Origin: DATGLG01 sp035294245
GTDB lineage: Bacteria; Pseudomonadota; Alphaproteobacteria; JACZXZ01
Direction of reading: 5' to 3'
Assembly: GCA_035294245.1 (NCBI GenBank)
Contig: DATGLG010000043.1
Span: forward strand, 1-64,000
DNA length: 64,000 bases
The notes below the pieces were generated by a model. That model saw only the letters and a program-made list of their open reading frames with translations, did no database searches and was not told where the DNA came from. The translations under genes were made by a program, and so were the position numbers. This document shows positions 24,401-32,897 of the stretch, piece after piece; positions within the stretch are counted from its first letter, which is position 1; every line of letters begins with the position of its first letter.

Positions 24401-25861
24401 TCAGCGCAAGATGAAGGCGGCGGCCGTCAGCACGATCAGGATGACGACGCCGATCGGCAGCGCGCGGCGATAGACCTCGCGCTCGGCGCCGCCGAGGCCG
24501 AGCAGCGCCGCCGCCATGGCGACACGCACCGGCGAGAGCAGGGTGAAATCGGCGCCGGCCACGTTCTGGATCGCGGCGATCCAGGAGGGGTCGGCGCCGG
24601 CCTGCGCCGCCAGTGCGGTCTGGAGCGGCATCATGATCCCGTTCGAGGCGACATTGCTGCCGGTGAGAAAGCCGGCGACGGCACCGAAGACGGGCGTGGC
24701 GGCGAGGGCGAGGGACCCTGCCAGCGCCGACCAGCCGCGCGCCAAGGCGCCCGCGATTCCGGCCGCGGCCATGAGCTGGGCCATCACGATGAAGACCAGG
24801 GTGACGGCGGTCGGAATGCGCCCGGCGCGCCAGGTGGCGGTGAGGATGCCGCGCCAGGAAGGGGCCACGCCCATGGCCCAGCCATAGACGAGGGCGACCA
24901 GGAGCAGCCAGGCGCCGACGTGGTAAAGCGGTGCGAAGGCGGGCAGGTCGGGCGCCGGCTGGATCGGCAGCACCGTCCGCAGCGCATGGGCGAGGGGCGC
25001 GATCAGCCGCGTTGCGACGAGGGCAAGGGTGAGGGCGAGATAGGGTGCGGTCCGGCGCAGGGTCAAGCCCAGCTCGCGCGGCGAGGGGCGGTGGTCGCGC
25101 AAGTAGCGAAGCACGAGGAGCGTCCCCGTCGCCGCCAGGCCGGCGATCTCGACCGAGGCGTGGCGATTGATCAGCCAGAGCAGCAGCGCGAGGGCCGCGA
25201 GCCAGGCAAGGTCGTCGACAGCCTCGCCCAGACGCGGCGGGCGATGGAAGCGCCGGCAGAGGAGCCAGAAGACGGCGAGATCACCGAGGAGGATGGCGGC
25301 CGCGAGGAGGGCGCTGCGCTCGCCCAGCATCGCGAGGGGCATATGAGCGAGGGCGGCGCCCACCACGGTGCTGATGGCAAGCGCGCCCCAAGGCACCAGG
25401 ATCTGGCTGAAGAGCGCGAAGACCACGGCGGGCACGCCGCCCAATCCCATCCGGCTCAGCAGCGAGACGGCGATGATGGCGCCGACGCCGAATCCCGTCG
25501 CCGATTCTGCGAAGGGGGCGGCAAGGAAGCAGGCGGCGAAGAGCTCGCGATGGGAAAAGTCGATGCGTCGCGGCTCGGCGGTTGCGGCGGCCGGCGCGAA
25601 GAGCGCGGGCTGCGCCGCCTTGATCACCTGGAAGAAGACGAGCCCGGCGAGGATCACGGCGATGGCCTGCCAGGCGATCCAGGCGCCTCTCAGGCTCTCG
25701 ACGAGGAGGAAAGCGCCGAAGCCAGCACCCGGCCGCGCCAGCCACACGGCGGGCAGGGTCAATGCCAGGCCAACGATTCCGGCGGTGAGCAGCTTCGCGC
25801 GCCCGGAGGCGAGCAGCGCCACGACGGCGGCAAGCGGCAGAAGATAGAGCGCGTCGATCAT
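24401..25861 (-). CDS. L-lactate permease family transporter
   Basis: 486 residues with about twelve or more transmembrane helices. The characteristic LctP segments are present: APFAESATGFGVGAIIAVSLL in the first half and FGAVAGFLTGSNVASNGIMMPLQ in the second, where the family takes up lactate or glycolate with protons. ATG 25861 is chosen because the N-terminal helix starts there; longer versions add an unlikely polar tail. No lactate dehydrogenase lies beside it, so the substrate may be another 2-hydroxy or short carboxylic acid. It converges on the DJ-1/PfpI gene. Confidence 0.88.
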   Translation of the reverse strand: MIDALYLLPLAAVVALLASGRAKLLTAGIVGLALTLPAVWLARPGAGFGAFLLVESLRGAWIAWQAIAVILAGLVFFQVIKAAQPALFAPAAATAEPRRIDFSHRELFAACFLAAPFAESATGFGVGAIIAVSLLSRMGLGGVPAVVFALFSQILVPWGALAISTVVGAALAHMPLAMLGERSALLAAAILLGDLAVFWLLCRRFHRPPRLGEAVDDLAWLAALALLLWLINRHASVEIAGLAATGTLLVLRYLRDHRPSPRELGLTLRRTAPYLALTLALVATRLIAPLAHALRTVLPIQPAPDLPAFAPLYHVGAWLLLVALVYGWAMGVAPSWRGILTATWRAGRIPTAVTLVFIVMAQLMAAAGIAGALARGWSALAGSLALAATPVFGAVAGFLTGSNVASNGIMMPLQTALAAQAGADPSWIAAIQNVAGADFTLLSPVRVAMAAALLGLGGAEREVYRRALPIGVVILIVLTAAAFILR

Positions 25862-26003
25862 GGCGTGGGCGGAAGGCTCGCGGATATCGAGAAAAGCGGC
25901 ACGGGGAGCAGCCGCTTGAGTGCCCGAGGGGGTCCGAGGATAGGCCGCCAGCCTCGGAAGACAAGCATGACATCGGATCAGTTCGGGTCGAATCACAGCA
26001 ACG

Positions 26004-26046
26004 TTACCATCATTCCCGCGCGAAGCTTGCCCTGGCTTCACGAAAG
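26004..26046. repeat. Degenerate copy of the dispersed CATTCCCGC repeat
   Basis: CATCATTCCCGCGCGAAGC at about 26003-26021 and GAAAGCGGGG at 26041-26050 form the two arms of the longer version of the intergenic repeat. It lies between the DedA fusion gene and the lactate-permease gene. The 225-bp gap has no other visible feature. Confidence 0.5.
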
Positions 26047-26086
26047 CGGGGCGGCGATGGAGGTGTCTCAACCTGCGCTCGTCCCG

Positions 26087-28153
26087 CTACGGCTCCACGC
26101 GCTTCTCGGGATCGGGCAGCGAGATCGAGGGGTCGTGGGCGAGGAGCACCCAGCCGTTCCACGCCCAGGGATCGGGCTCCGCCTTGCGCTCGACGACGCG
26201 GACGGGCGCGAGCGCCATCTCGAGGCGCTCGCGCGCGGCGTTCTCGTCGCGCATCGACATCCCGAAGGTGAGGAAGGAGCCGACGTGATAGAGGCGCTGC
26301 ACCGCCACGGCGCCGATCCAGAGCGGATAGGGCGCGCCCTCGCCATTATCGAGCAGCACGTTGGAGCGCCAGACGCGCAGGATGAGGCGCGTCGGCCGTC
26401 CCTTGCCGTCGCTTGCGGGCTCGATGAGGATGAGGCGCGTCGGCCGCCCGTCATGGAGGCGGGGCAGCACGGGGAGATCCTCGGGGTCGGCCTCGGGCGC
26501 CAGCCAGGCAAGAGTCGAGGTGAAGGTCCAAGGCGGCGGTGCGACCCAGCCCTTGGCGGCGAGCCGCGCCTCGAGGGCGGAAAGCGTGCCCGCCCATTGC
26601 AGGGTGATCGGCTCCTCGAGCCGACCGGCGAGGTCGATGCGCCGCGGCGGCAAGCTCGCCCAGCCCTGCTGCCACCAGGCGACCGCCGGCATATGGCGCA
26701 GCTCGAGATGGGCGACGTAGCGGCGCGCCTCGGCATGGTAGCGGTCGGTGACGTGGAAGGTGCCCACGACGAGGAAGGCGAGCCCTGCGAAGGCGAACAT
26801 GCCGCCGGCGCGCACGGGCTGGGGCCGGTGGCTCAGATAGACGATGCCGAGCCCGGCGATCCAGGCGATGCCGAAGGCAAGGCCGGCGAGCACGTCGGAG
26901 ACGAGATGGACGCCGAGATAAAGACGCGACACGGTGACGAGCGCGAAGAGCAGGGCGATCGCCATGGTCAGGAGGCCGCGCCCGCGCATGCCGAGCTCGC
27001 GGCCGACGAGGAGGGCGAGGAAGCCATAGACGGTGGCGGTCACGGCGGTCTGGCCGAAGGGGAAGCCGCTGGCCGCCGGGCTGCCGATCAGCGGCACGGC
27101 CTGGTTTGCCGGAATGGCGAGGCGGGCGGCGGCGATGAAGGCGAGCGTGAAGGCGACGGCGCCGAGCCAATAGCATGTCGCGCGCCAGGCCCGCCGTGCT
27201 GCGAGCCAGAGCGCCACGGCGACGACGATCGCGCCGGTGACGACAGGGTCGCCCAGCTCGGTCAGCACCACCATGGTCCGGTCGCCCCACAAGGTGCGGA
27301 GGCCCTGGAGGAAGTTGAAGGTGGCCTGATCGGCGCGCAGCAGCGGATCGCCGGCCACCGCCTGGCCGAAGATGGCGGCGAAGGCCCAGGCGGCGCTGAC
27401 CAGGAGGACGACGAGTAGGAGCAGGCCTTTCGCCTCGTGGTGGCTGGGATCGAGGAGCGAGAGGATTTCCCGGCTCACCCAATTGTCGTGATGCCGCGCC
27501 CAGAGCCAGAGGCGCACGGTGCCGCGGCCGAGGAGCGGCAGGCCGCGGCGAATGACGAGGCGCATCACCACCACGATCAGCCACAGCAGGATCAGCAGCA
27601 CGACGATCAGGCCGAGGAGCCGGCCGCCCACCGCACCCGCGACGGCGAGGGAGGCGCCGGCAATGACGGCGGGCACGATATGGGCGACGGCCCAGGCGAC
27701 GGCCGAGACGACGTTCACGGTATAGAAGCGCCGCGGCTCCATGTGAAGAATGCCGGCGACGAGGGGAACGACGGCGCGCACCGCCGGGGTGAAGCGGGCG
27801 ATGAAGATGCTCTTGGCGCCGTGGCGCTCGACGAACTCCTGGCCCTTCTCGAGGAGCTGGGGATAGTGGCTGAGCGGCCAGAGCCGCTTGATCGCCATCC
27901 GGTAGCGGAAGCCGAGCCAATAGGAGAACCAGTCGCCGCCGATTGCGCCCAGTATCGCCGAGGCGAGGAGCCAGCCGAGATCGATGGCGCCGCTCGGAAC
28001 GAAGGCGGCGATGCCGAGGATGATTGTGGTGCCCGGGATGATCGAGCCGAGCACGGGGAGCGATTCCGAGAAGGCGAGCGCGCAGACCAGAAGATAGGCC
28101 AGGTGCTCGTTGTCCCTGACCGCATCGACGAGGGATTGGAGGAGATCGCCCAT
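26087..28153 (-). CDS. DedA - PAP2 - LssY three-domain membrane protein
   Basis: 688 residues. Residues 1-200 are a DedA/SNARE-associated domain (SLPVLGSIIPGTTIILG, GDWFSYWLGFRYR, RFTPAVRAVVPLVAGILHM). Residues about 245-450 are a PAP2 phosphatase-like membrane domain, and about 475-680 an LssY C-terminal domain (RYHAEARRYVAHL, WAGTLSALEARLAAKGWVAPP, YHVGSFLTF). PAP2 motif 3 is intact (SRLYLGVHLVSD, H416, D420), but motif 2 reads PFGQ (365-368) instead of PSGH and motif 1 KxxxxxxRP is not seen. DedA proteins flip or transport lipids and PAP2 proteins dephosphorylate lipid phosphates; the fusion suggests lipid-carrier recycling. Its phosphatase activity is doubtful. Confidence 0.92.
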   Translation of the reverse strand: MGDLLQSLVDAVRDNEHLAYLLVCALAFSESLPVLGSIIPGTTIILGIAAFVPSGAIDLGWLLASAILGAIGGDWFSYWLGFRYRMAIKRLWPLSHYPQLLEKGQEFVERHGAKSIFIARFTPAVRAVVPLVAGILHMEPRRFYTVNVVSAVAWAVAHIVPAVIAGASLAVAGAVGGRLLGLIVVLLILLWLIVVVMRLVIRRGLPLLGRGTVRLWLWARHHDNWVSREILSLLDPSHHEAKGLLLLVVLLVSAAWAFAAIFGQAVAGDPLLRADQATFNFLQGLRTLWGDRTMVVLTELGDPVVTGAIVVAVALWLAARRAWRATCYWLGAVAFTLAFIAAARLAIPANQAVPLIGSPAASGFPFGQTAVTATVYGFLALLVGRELGMRGRGLLTMAIALLFALVTVSRLYLGVHLVSDVLAGLAFGIAWIAGLGIVYLSHRPQPVRAGGMFAFAGLAFLVVGTFHVTDRYHAEARRYVAHLELRHMPAVAWWQQGWASLPPRRIDLAGRLEEPITLQWAGTLSALEARLAAKGWVAPPPWTFTSTLAWLAPEADPEDLPVLPRLHDGRPTRLILIEPASDGKGRPTRLILRVWRSNVLLDNGEGAPYPLWIGAVAVQRLYHVGSFLTFGMSMRDENAARERLEMALAPVRVVERKAEPDPWAWNGWVLLAHDPSISLPDPEKRVEP

Positions 28154-28188
28154 GGAGGCCGTAGTCTACGGATGCGCTGCTCGCCGCG

Positions 28189-28395
28189 CTAGGCGAGTTC
28201 CGCGCTCTCCTGCTTGGCCTTGGCGATCGCGGCGCGGATCACCTCGACGTCGCCGATATGATTGGCGAGGAGGAGGAGAAGCTTGGCGTTGAGCTTGAGG
28301 GATTCCGCCTCGGACAAGCCCTCATGCGCCGCGATGAGGAGCGCATAGAGCTCATCGGGAGCCGCGAGATTGAGTGTCTCCTTGAGCGCCGCCAT
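28189..28395 (-). CDS. DUF2783 small protein
   Basis: 68 residues, all helical, with the DUF2783 pattern DELYALLIAAHEGLSEAESLKLNAKLLLLLANHIGD. The ATG lies one base after the stop of the aromatic hydroxylase gene, so the two are surely co-transcribed. DUF2783 genes are commonly found beside FAD-dependent aromatic hydroxylases; the role is unknown, perhaps a subunit or stabiliser. Confidence 0.88.
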   Translation of the reverse strand: MAALKETLNLAAPDELYALLIAAHEGLSEAESLKLNAKLLLLLANHIGDVEVIRAAIAKAKQESAELA

Positions 28396-28396
28396 C

Positions 28397-30076
28397 TCAG
28401 GCTCCCACACGGGCGAGTCGGGCGCGCGCGTCGGGGAGCGCGAGGGCGCGGCGGAGGGCGGCGTCGAGCGCTGCCGGGCCAACCGCGCGCCAGCGAGCGG
28501 CGACGTGCTGATCCGGGCGGATGAGATAAGCGGTGCCCGGCCGCGCATCGTAGCGGCGCCAGGCGACGCCCTTGGCATCGACGAGGGCGGCCTGCGCCTC
28601 CGCGGCGGCGATGGTCAGCAGCCGAACCGCCGGCACGTCGCGCTCGAGGGCCGCGAGCGCCCGCCGCGCCGCCTCGTCCTCGCCGAAGACGAGGAGGGTG
28701 AAGCCGTCGCCGAGCTCGTCGAGGAGCCAGGTTTCGGCACCCCCGCGGCGGAGCGGCGCGTCGAGGGCCGCCGCGCCCGGCACGGATGCGGCGAGGAAAT
28801 CGTCGCAATCGGGGGTATTGAGCGGCGAGTCGCGGAGCACCGTCGGCGTCGAGAGGCGGCCGCTGTTCACGAAGGCGCGCGCGAAGGGCACGGTCTCGGC
28901 GAGCTCAAGCACGGCGTCGCGGAAGGCGGTCGCCGCAGCGCCCTTGGCCGACATGAAGCTGATGGTGCCGTCGCAGATGCGCTGGTTCTCGCGCTGGGCG
29001 TAGACGCGCTCGGCGTCATAGGAATCGAGGAGCGTCTCGGGGGCGACCCCGGCGAGCACGAGCGCAAGCTTCCAGGCGAGGTTGTCGGCGTCCTGGATGC
29101 CGCTATTGCCGCCGCGCGCGCCGAAGGGGGAGACCTGATGCGCCGCGTCGCCGACGAAGATGATGCGGCCGTGGCGGAAGCGCTCGAGCATGCGGCACTG
29201 GAAGCGATAGACGCTCACCCATTCGAGCTCGAAGGGCCGCTCGGGGCCGAGCATGGCGGCAAGGCGCGGGATGACCCGCTCGGGCTTCTTCTCCTCGTCC
29301 GGGTCGACGTCGGGGCCGAGCTGGAGATCAATGCGCCAGATGTCGTCGGCCTGGCGATGCAGCAAGGCCGAGGGGCCGCTGTGGAAGGGCGGGGCGAACC
29401 AGAACCAGCGCTCGGTCGGGAAATCGGCCTTCATCCGCACATCCGAGATGAGGAAGCGGTCCTCGAAGGTGCGGCCCTCGAAGCCGAGGCCGAGGCAATG
29501 GCGGATGGTGCTGCGGGCGCCGTCGGCGGCGATGACGTAGTCGGCGGCGAGGCGATAGGGCCCGTCGGGCGTCGTCACCTCGAGCACGACGCAATCATCG
29601 CGCTGCTCGACGCCGCCAACTGCGTGCTTCCAGCGGATCTCGACGAGGGGAAGCTCGGCGCAGCGCGCGACCAGCGCCGCCTCGACATAGTATTGCTGCA
29701 GGTTGATGAAGGCCGGGTATTTGTGATCGGGCTCGGGCAGCAGGTTGAAGCTGTAGACGGCCTTGTCCTTATGGAAGACGCGGCCGCGGTTCCAGGTGAT
29801 GCCCTTCGCCATCAGCGGCGCGGCGCAGCCGAGACGGTCGAAGATCTCGAGGGTGCGCTTCGCCCAGCAGATGGCGCGGCTGCCGACGCTCACCGTGTCG
29901 TCGTCGTCGAGCACCACCACGGGAACGCCGCGCTGGGCGAGGTCGATGGCCGCGGCGAGCCCGACCGGCCCGGCCCCGACGATCGCCACCTTATGGCGCC
30001 GGCCCGGCCGCTCCCGGGCCGGGCGATAGGGATAGACCGGATAATCGTAGCTGGGCGTGGTCTCGCGGGCGGGCAT
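28397..30076 (-). CDS. FAD-dependent aromatic hydroxylase (MhpA/PheA-like)
   Basis: 559 residues of the class A flavin monooxygenases, which hydroxylate phenolic rings with NAD(P)H and O2. Motifs: FAD fold VAIVGAGPVGLAAAIDLAQ, the DG motif YVIAADGARSTIRHCLG, and the GD motif GRIIFVGDAAHQVSPFGARGGNSGIQDADNL. The C-terminal 130 residues form the thioredoxin-like domain found in MhpA and phenol hydroxylases. ATG 30076 begins a 25-residue polar tail (YDYPVYPYRPARERPG) before the FAD fold. It is followed by the DUF2783 gene. The substrate is probably a hydroxylated aromatic acid or phenol. Confidence 0.9.
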   Translation of the reverse strand: MPARETTPSYDYPVYPYRPARERPGRRHKVAIVGAGPVGLAAAIDLAQRGVPVVVLDDDDTVSVGSRAICWAKRTLEIFDRLGCAAPLMAKGITWNRGRVFHKDKAVYSFNLLPEPDHKYPAFINLQQYYVEAALVARCAELPLVEIRWKHAVGGVEQRDDCVVLEVTTPDGPYRLAADYVIAADGARSTIRHCLGLGFEGRTFEDRFLISDVRMKADFPTERWFWFAPPFHSGPSALLHRQADDIWRIDLQLGPDVDPDEEKKPERVIPRLAAMLGPERPFELEWVSVYRFQCRMLERFRHGRIIFVGDAAHQVSPFGARGGNSGIQDADNLAWKLALVLAGVAPETLLDSYDAERVYAQRENQRICDGTISFMSAKGAAATAFRDAVLELAETVPFARAFVNSGRLSTPTVLRDSPLNTPDCDDFLAASVPGAAALDAPLRRGGAETWLLDELGDGFTLLVFGEDEAARRALAALERDVPAVRLLTIAAAEAQAALVDAKGVAWRRYDARPGTAYLIRPDQHVAARWRAVGPAALDAALRRALALPDARARLARVGA

Positions 30077-30233
30077 GTCTCCTCTCGTCTTTTCCCGCGA
30101 TTATATACCGAGTGGTCGCCTTTGCGCAGGACGGGCTGCGAGCGGGCTCGCCCGGCGGCGCCGCGGCTTTCATGCTAGAATCGGCGCAAGGAAGGCGGCT
30201 TTGCCGAAGGTTGAGCGAGGGAGGGTGTCGCCC

Positions 30234-31316
30234 ATGAGCATCTTGGAATCCGCCGGCGGATGGTCCGTGCCCGACGCGGCTTCGCCGATGGCGCCGCGCC
30301 CGCCGCTCATGGCGAGCCCCGAGCGCCTGCTCGTGCTGATCGCCGGGCTCCTCATGTCGCTGCTCGTCGGCTATATCGACCTCGCCACCGATGAGCTGCA
30401 GCTTACGGTCGTCTATGTCGCCATCGTGAGCCTTGCGACCTGGGCGAGCCGCCGCAGCTGGGGCCTGGCCTTCTCCGCCATCGAGCTCGTCATCATCGCC
30501 GCCGCCAATGTCCCCGAGGCGCACACCCTCCGCAATTTCGCCTTCTACGCCATCGATATCTTCGGCAATGCCCTTGTCTTTGCCTTCTGCGTCATCGCCA
30601 CCGACCAGATGCGCCTGCGGCTCGAGGAGGCCCGCATGCAGAAGGCCAATCTCTCGCGCTATCTGCCAGCGAAGGTGGCGGATCTCCTTGCCCAGGAGGG
30701 CCTGCGCGCGGTGCGGCCGGGGCGGCATCCCGCCGTGGCGATGTTCATCGACATCCGCGGCTTCACCGCCCGCACCCATGACCTCAATCCCGAGCTGGTG
30801 TTCGATTTCTTGCGCAGCTTCCGCCATGTCGTCGCCGATATCGTGGCGGTCCATGGCGGCGTCGTCGACAAGTTCATCGGCGACGGCATGCTGGTCGTCT
30901 TTGGTGTCCCCAAGCCGACGCCGAGCGACGCCGCCCGCGCGCTCGGCTGCGGGCTCGCGCTCTTGAGCGGCCTCGCCGCCTGGAATGCGAGCCGGGTCGC
31001 GCGCGGCGAGTTCGAGGTCGAGATCAGCATCGGCGTGCATTACGGCGAGGTCGTCGCCGGAGCCCTCGGCGATGAGAGCCGCCTCGAGTACACCGTGCTC
31101 GGCGACACGGTGAACCTCGCCTCGCGCATCGAGGGCCTGACGCGAGAGCTGGGGATTCCGCTCCTCGTCTCCGCCGCGGCGCTCGAAGCCGCGGAGGCCG
31201 CCGGCTTCCCCGGCGCCGATTGGAAGCGGATAACGGTGCCCGGGGTGAAGGGAGTGCCCGAGCCTCTGGTCCTCGCCCATCCCGGGCGATACCGGGCGGC
31301 GCCGGGGTCGTCCTGA
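30234..31316 (+). CDS. Membrane-bound class III adenylate/guanylate cyclase
   Basis: 360 residues. An N-terminal membrane domain with about four helices (residues 30-122) is followed by a short coiled coil (RLRLEEARMQKANLSRYLP) and a class III cyclase domain. Metal-binding aspartates are D173 (FIDIRGF) and D217 (DKFIGDG); K213 fits adenine recognition, and the GDTVNLASRIEG segment supplies the asparagine and arginine for transition-state contact. It should make cAMP at the inner membrane in response to an unknown signal. ATG 30234 lies behind GAGGGAGGG. It is divergent from the aromatic hydroxylase gene. Confidence 0.92.
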   Translation: MSILESAGGWSVPDAASPMAPRPPLMASPERLLVLIAGLLMSLLVGYIDLATDELQLTVVYVAIVSLATWASRRSWGLAFSAIELVIIAAANVPEAHTLRNFAFYAIDIFGNALVFAFCVIATDQMRLRLEEARMQKANLSRYLPAKVADLLAQEGLRAVRPGRHPAVAMFIDIRGFTARTHDLNPELVFDFLRSFRHVVADIVAVHGGVVDKFIGDGMLVVFGVPKPTPSDAARALGCGLALLSGLAAWNASRVARGEFEVEISIGVHYGEVVAGALGDESRLEYTVLGDTVNLASRIEGLTRELGIPLLVSAAALEAAEAAGFPGADWKRITVPGVKGVPEPLVLAHPGRYRAAPGSS

Positions 31317-31341
31317 CGCCCGAGGCCGCGCCGTCGTCATC

Positions 31342-31349
31342 TTAACCAT
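31342..31349 (+). promoter_or_regulatory. CtrA-like half site upstream of the MFS gene
   Basis: TTAACCAT matches the CtrA half-site motif of alphaproteobacteria exactly. It is 144 bp upstream of the transporter start, in a short intergenic gap after the cyclase gene. An 8-base match can occur by chance, though rarely in DNA this rich in GC. Confidence 0.35.
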
Positions 31350-31492
31350 TGCAATCGGCGCGCGACGGCCCGCGGCAAGGGCGGCCCGCCGCTTGTTCGC
31401 ACCCGGTTTCGATGGCATGCTGGACGGGACGTGCGTCGAACGAACAACCGGCCCGACCGGGCCGCAAAGAAACACAGGGACGGAGGACGCTA

Positions 31493-32830
31493 ATGGCAGC
31501 CACGACGACGATGACGGCGGCAGCGCTGAGCGATGTCGAGAAGAGCCGGCAGCTGCGGCGCGCGGTGGTCGCAAGCACGATCGGCACCACCATCGAATGG
31601 TATGATTTCTTCATTTACGGCACGGTGACCGGGCTCGTTTTTGCCAAGCTCTATTTCCCCAAATCCGATCCGCTGGTGGGAACGCTGGAGGCGTTCCTGG
31701 TCTATGCCATCGGCTTCGTGGCGCGGCCGGTGGGGGCGGCCATCTTCGGCCATTACGGCGACCGCCTCGGCCGCAAGTCGATGCTGATCGCCTCGCTCCT
31801 CACCATGGGGATCGCCACCTTCCTCGTCGCCCTCGTTCCCACCTACAACTCGATCGGCATCTGGGGGGCCATCATCCTCACGATCCTGCGCTTCATCCAG
31901 GGCGTCGGCGTGGGCGGCGAATGGGGCGGCTCGGTGCTGCTCTCGATGGAATGGAGCAAGCACAGCGGGCAGCGGGGCTTCATCGCCTCCTGGCCGCAAT
32001 TCGGCGTGCCTTGCGGGCTCTTCATCGCCAATCTCGCGATCCTCGCCTTCAGCGCCATCTCGGGCGACCAGTTCATCACCTGGGGCTGGCGCATCCCCTT
32101 CCTCCTCAGCATCATCCTGGTCGGCATCGGCCTCTATATCCGCCTCGGCATCCTCGAGACGCCGATCTTCACGCGCCTCGTCGCCGAGAACAAGATCGAG
32201 AGCGCGCCGACGCTGGAGGTGCTGAAGAAGCAGCCCAAGGAAGTCCTGCTCTCCGCCTTCCTGCGCATGGCCGAGCAGGCGCCTTTCTACATCTTCACGG
32301 CCTTTGTCTTCGCCTATGGCGTGAATACCCTCAAGATGTCGCGGGATTTCCTGCTCATCGCCGTGCTCACGGCCTCGGTGCTCTCCTTCTTCACGGTGCC
32401 GTTCTCGGGCTATCTCTCCGACCGCATCGGCCGCAAGAAGATGTACCTCCTCGGCGCGGTGACCCTCGGCATCTTCGGCTTCATCTATTTCGCCATGCTC
32501 AACACCGGCTCGCCCGCGGTCATCTTCCTCGCGATCGTGCTCTCGCTCGTGCCCCACGACATGATGTACGGCCCGCAGGCGGCCCTCATCGCCGAGAGCT
32601 TCACCGGGCGGTTGCGCTATAGCGGCGCCTCTCTTGGGTATCAACTTGCGTCGGTCATCGCCGGCGGGCCGGCGCCGATGATCGCGGCCGCTCTCTTCGC
32701 CTCATACAAGTCGGGCTACGCGATCGCTGGCTATATGGCGGTCTGCGCCATCATCAGCGTGATCGCCACCCTGATGATGCGGGACTACACCAATAAGGAC
32801 ATCGACAAGGAGTACGAGCACACGCTGTAG
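31493..32830 (+). CDS. MFS transporter of the metabolite:H+ symporter (MHS) type
   Basis: 445 residues, twelve transmembrane helices. Family signatures: VASTIGTTIEWYDFFIYGTVTGLVF, the loop motif GHYGDRLGRKSMLIASLLTMG, FIQGVGVGGEWGGSVLLSMEW, and YLSDRIGRKKMYLLGAVTLG. Members such as ShiA, ProP and KgtP import organic acids or osmolytes with protons; the substrate here is not resolvable. GGAGG lies before ATG 31493. A strong terminator follows. Confidence 0.93.
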   Translation: MAATTTMTAAALSDVEKSRQLRRAVVASTIGTTIEWYDFFIYGTVTGLVFAKLYFPKSDPLVGTLEAFLVYAIGFVARPVGAAIFGHYGDRLGRKSMLIASLLTMGIATFLVALVPTYNSIGIWGAIILTILRFIQGVGVGGEWGGSVLLSMEWSKHSGQRGFIASWPQFGVPCGLFIANLAILAFSAISGDQFITWGWRIPFLLSIILVGIGLYIRLGILETPIFTRLVAENKIESAPTLEVLKKQPKEVLLSAFLRMAEQAPFYIFTAFVFAYGVNTLKMSRDFLLIAVLTASVLSFFTVPFSGYLSDRIGRKKMYLLGAVTLGIFGFIYFAMLNTGSPAVIFLAIVLSLVPHDMMYGPQAALIAESFTGRLRYSGASLGYQLASVIAGGPAPMIAAALFASYKSGYAIAGYMAVCAIISVIATLMMRDYTNKDIDKEYEHTL

Positions 32831-32855
32831 CGCTCGTTCCCGCAAGATCACGGCG

Positions 32856-32891
32856 ACGGCCGGCGCCTCCGCGCGCCGGCCGTTTGCTTCC
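32856..32891 (+). terminator. Rho-independent terminator after the MFS gene
   Basis: A perfect 11-bp stem ACGGCCGGCGC / GCGCCGGCCGT (32856-32866 and 32873-32883) with a 6-base loop is followed by TTGCTTCC, 25 bp after the stop codon. The stem is also usable by the convergent gene at 32898, but the T-run lies on the plus side. Confidence 0.75.
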
Positions 32892-32897
32892 GGGGCG

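Noticed and set aside
24920..27418. Open frame of 832 codons on the plus strand opposite the lactate-permease-like and DedA fusion genes
   Set aside because: It is antisense to two well-supported membrane protein genes, is made of low-complexity Arg/Gly/Glu/Ala stretches and has no recognisable domain. High GC content produces such long antisense frames.
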